Assembly (NCBI GenBank): GCA_036583965.1
Contig: JAZBQD010000014.1
Span: 52,209,626 to 52,273,625, forward strand
Source: Prunella strophiata
Lineage: Eukaryota > Chordata > Aves > Passeriformes > Prunellidae
Direction: 5' to 3'
Length of the DNA stretch: 64,000 nt
Shown: positions 62,208 through 64,000 of the stretch, piece by piece
How positions within the stretch are numbered: the first letter of the stretch is position 1
Layout: every line of letters starts with the position of its first letter
Notes under the pieces: model-generated
The model's database searches: none
The model's input: only the letters and a program-made list of their open reading frames with translations
What the model was told of the DNA's origin: nothing
Translations under genes and position numbers: made by a program

Positions 62208-62650
62208 AACCACAGAATTATGGAATACTTTGGGTTGGAAGGCACCTTGTAAAACTCATCTAGTCCAATTCCTTGTAAAGAGCAGGGACATCTACAACTA
62301 GATCAGGTTGCTGAGAACCAGCAACCAGCCTGACCTTGAGTATTTCCAGTGATGGAGCATTGGCCACCTCTCTGGGTAGCCTGTACCAGTGTATCACCTC
62401 CCTCATTGTAAGAAATTCCCTTTTATCTACTCTAAACCAACCCTCTTTTAGTTTAAAATCCTTACCTCTTGTCCTACAGTAACAAGCCCAGTTAAAATGT
62501 TTCTCCCTGCCTTTCTTAGAGGCCTCCAGATACTGGAAGGCTGCAATAAGGTGACCCTGGAGCCATCTACTTCTCCAGGCTGAACACCTCCAACTTTCTC
62601 AGCCTTTCCTAATGGGAAAGGGGCTCCAGCCCTCTGATCAATGCCATGCT
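62208..62650 (-). mobile_element. CR1 LINE, 3' 440 bp
   Basis: Plus-strand landmarks are ACCACAGAATTATGGAATAC, TTTGGGTTGGAAGGCACCTT, GAGCATTGGCCACCTCTCTG, CATTGTAAGAAATTCCCTTT, CTTACCTCTTGTCCTACAGT, CTCCAGGCTGAACACCTCCA and GGGGCTCCAGCCCTCTGATC. It is a typical reversed CR1 3' end. The minus-strand open frame 62448-63020 begins in flanking DNA and reads through this element in a non-pol frame, so it is not a gene. Confidence 0.93.
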
Positions 62651-64000
62651 CCTCTCCTTTAACAAACAAGTTAAAATTTACCAGTAGGTGTATGTGATAC
62701 TGTTCTAAATCAGGGCTATGGTCCAAATACCTCAGAGGTCCCTTTCCAGCTGCCTGGGTCTGTGAACCCCCACATGTGAGGTCACACAGCAGATGTGGTC
62801 CCAGGAGAAAAACCCCAAGTTGCAGAAGGCCTTCTGCATCCAGTGGTGACTTGTGTGACAAGTCTTGGGAGGAGGCACCACTCTGGATGAGGAGCTTTCT
62901 CGAAGGAAAGGAGCATTCAGAACTATCAAAAAGGTGACCAAAATCCTGATTTGCCTGTGCCACTGTGAAGGACAGTTCCTTAGTTGATGTGATGTGACTG
63001 AATTTTGTTCCAGCTCTCACAAATTTTATACCAGGCTTTGCTATCTGCCTTCTCAGAGGAGCACAGTTTATGCAAGAATTACTAGAATGAAATATAGCTG
63101 CAGCCTCAACTATTAATCACTTTGGAAATGAAACCCCAGGCTTTCTTGCACTGCATACAGGAAAGGAGTACAGGCACAGACTTGATGCATATACATGTAT
63201 ATATATACACACACACATAAAACAGATGCATTGGAAAACAGAGCATCTGTGTTTTGTATTTGCAGAAACCTATACAAACCCTCACAATTCACTTCAGATT
63301 GCATGAGTTCCAGTTATGTGATGTGCCTGTGACAAACACAGGGTTTATTACATACATCCTGAGTTATTGTCCACAAGAAAATAACTTAATCTTCTAATAA
63401 ATTAAAACATGAAAAAACCCAGGCATTTTTAAGACCGATGAAAAGAGGACACTGAGATTTTGCAACATCCTGATGAACTAGAGCTGTTTACTGCAGACAA
63501 AAGACAGCAACTGCACTTTGGCTAGTTCTTTGTTGCATCTCTCTGAGGACAAACACCAATTTATTCTGGCCTGAGTCCAAGTGAACCAATCATTTTCATC
63601 AAGAACATTTTTAGATACTCTGAGAGAATGGCAAAGGCACTCCAAATGTGATTAATGGCAATGGGAGATCACACCAAAGGTTAATGCTTTTTCAGCTGTT
63701 TGCCACTGTTCTCAAACCAGAGATTTGGATGCATACTGGCCACCTATTTCACCTACTCATGCAGGGCAGTTTTCATATGGCAGATGAAGATTGCACTGGA
63801 GTTCTGGTAGGCAAATGTAACTGAGATGTGCAGAGTAATTGAAAGTTTATTAGTCCATCCACGCTGTTATCTAACCAAAATCCATCGAGTTGGATATCCC
63901 AGGCCTCAGTACAAACCTCATGATTTATGCATGCCAAAAGCTGCTTTCAAATACATTCATCCTTTTACCATCTCCCATGAGCATCAAAACATCCAGTATG
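62651..64000. other. Unrecognised sequence
   Basis: No gene recognised. The GC-richer 62730-62900 directly beside the CR1 might be another repeat that I cannot name. It ends with ordinary AT-rich sequence. Confidence 0.45.
63191..63217. repeat. (TA)n-(CA)n microsatellite
   Basis: ATACATGTATATATATAC runs into ACACACACA. Confidence 0.9.

Noticed and set aside
62448..63020. 190-codon open frame on the minus strand
   Set aside because: It starts in flanking DNA and reads through a reversed CR1 3' end in a non-pol frame; no domain is recognisable.
1..64000. CRISPR array, operon-like gene cluster or prophage
   Set aside because: There are no regularly spaced direct repeats and no dense coding; the repeats are those of a bird genome.

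Overview
The window looks like non-coding DNA from a bird, most likely a songbird (passerine). The base composition is AT-rich. The interspersed repeats are almost all CR1 LINE fragments, recognisable by the CR1 3' end and its octamer-type tail (variants of ATTCTATG). There are two ~1 kb solitary LTRs of an endogenous-retrovirus family I associate with passerine genomes. There is also a short tRNA-Ile-headed SINE with a CR1-like tail, which matches what I recall of TguSINE1 of the zebra finch. I saw no L1 or Alu, no bacterial gene organisation and no rRNA or functional tRNA. I found no protein-coding gene that I can name. Nearly all open reading frames are short and are either chance frames or frames running through repeats.

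Layout. Positions 1-5000 are AT-rich sequence with a possible worn LTR (1000-1275), a small CpG-rich pocket carrying a CTCF-like core (2684-2880) and the first ERV LTR (3896-4948, minus). Positions 5000-18800 are mostly unrecognised sequence with a homeodomain-site cluster near 7375, a short CR1 (9193-9300, minus), A-rich and AT microsatellites and a very old CR1 scrap near 12.9 kb. Positions 18.8-20.1 kb hold a 440 bp CR1, a CR1 tail and an exon-like open segment on the minus strand. Positions 20-33 kb are mostly unrecognised, with a run of 26 G, two diverged direct copies of a ~400 bp unit 3.14 kb apart, a second exon-like segment on the minus strand, a perfect 12 bp hairpin and the second ERV LTR (32270-33286, minus).

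Positions 33-48.7 kb contain homopolymers, a short CR1 and a second GC-richer pocket near 47.6 kb with a CTCF-like motif in the opposite orientation. Positions 48.7-52 kb hold the tRNA-Ile SINE followed by 30 A, and a 0.9 kb CR1 with a broken reverse-transcriptase C-terminus. Positions 52-64 kb contain CR1 fragments at 56.8 kb (minus) and a tail-to-tail pair at 62.0-62.65 kb, plus a short stretch resembling a conserved non-coding element near 58.75 kb.

The window reads as intergenic or deep intronic sequence. Any function is more likely regulatory or architectural than coding. The signals I would check first are the convergent CTCF-like pair, the homeodomain cluster near 7.37 kb, the duplicated ~400 bp unit and the two minus-strand exon-like segments. 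I ran no searches. Repeat family names rest on recalled consensus sequence.
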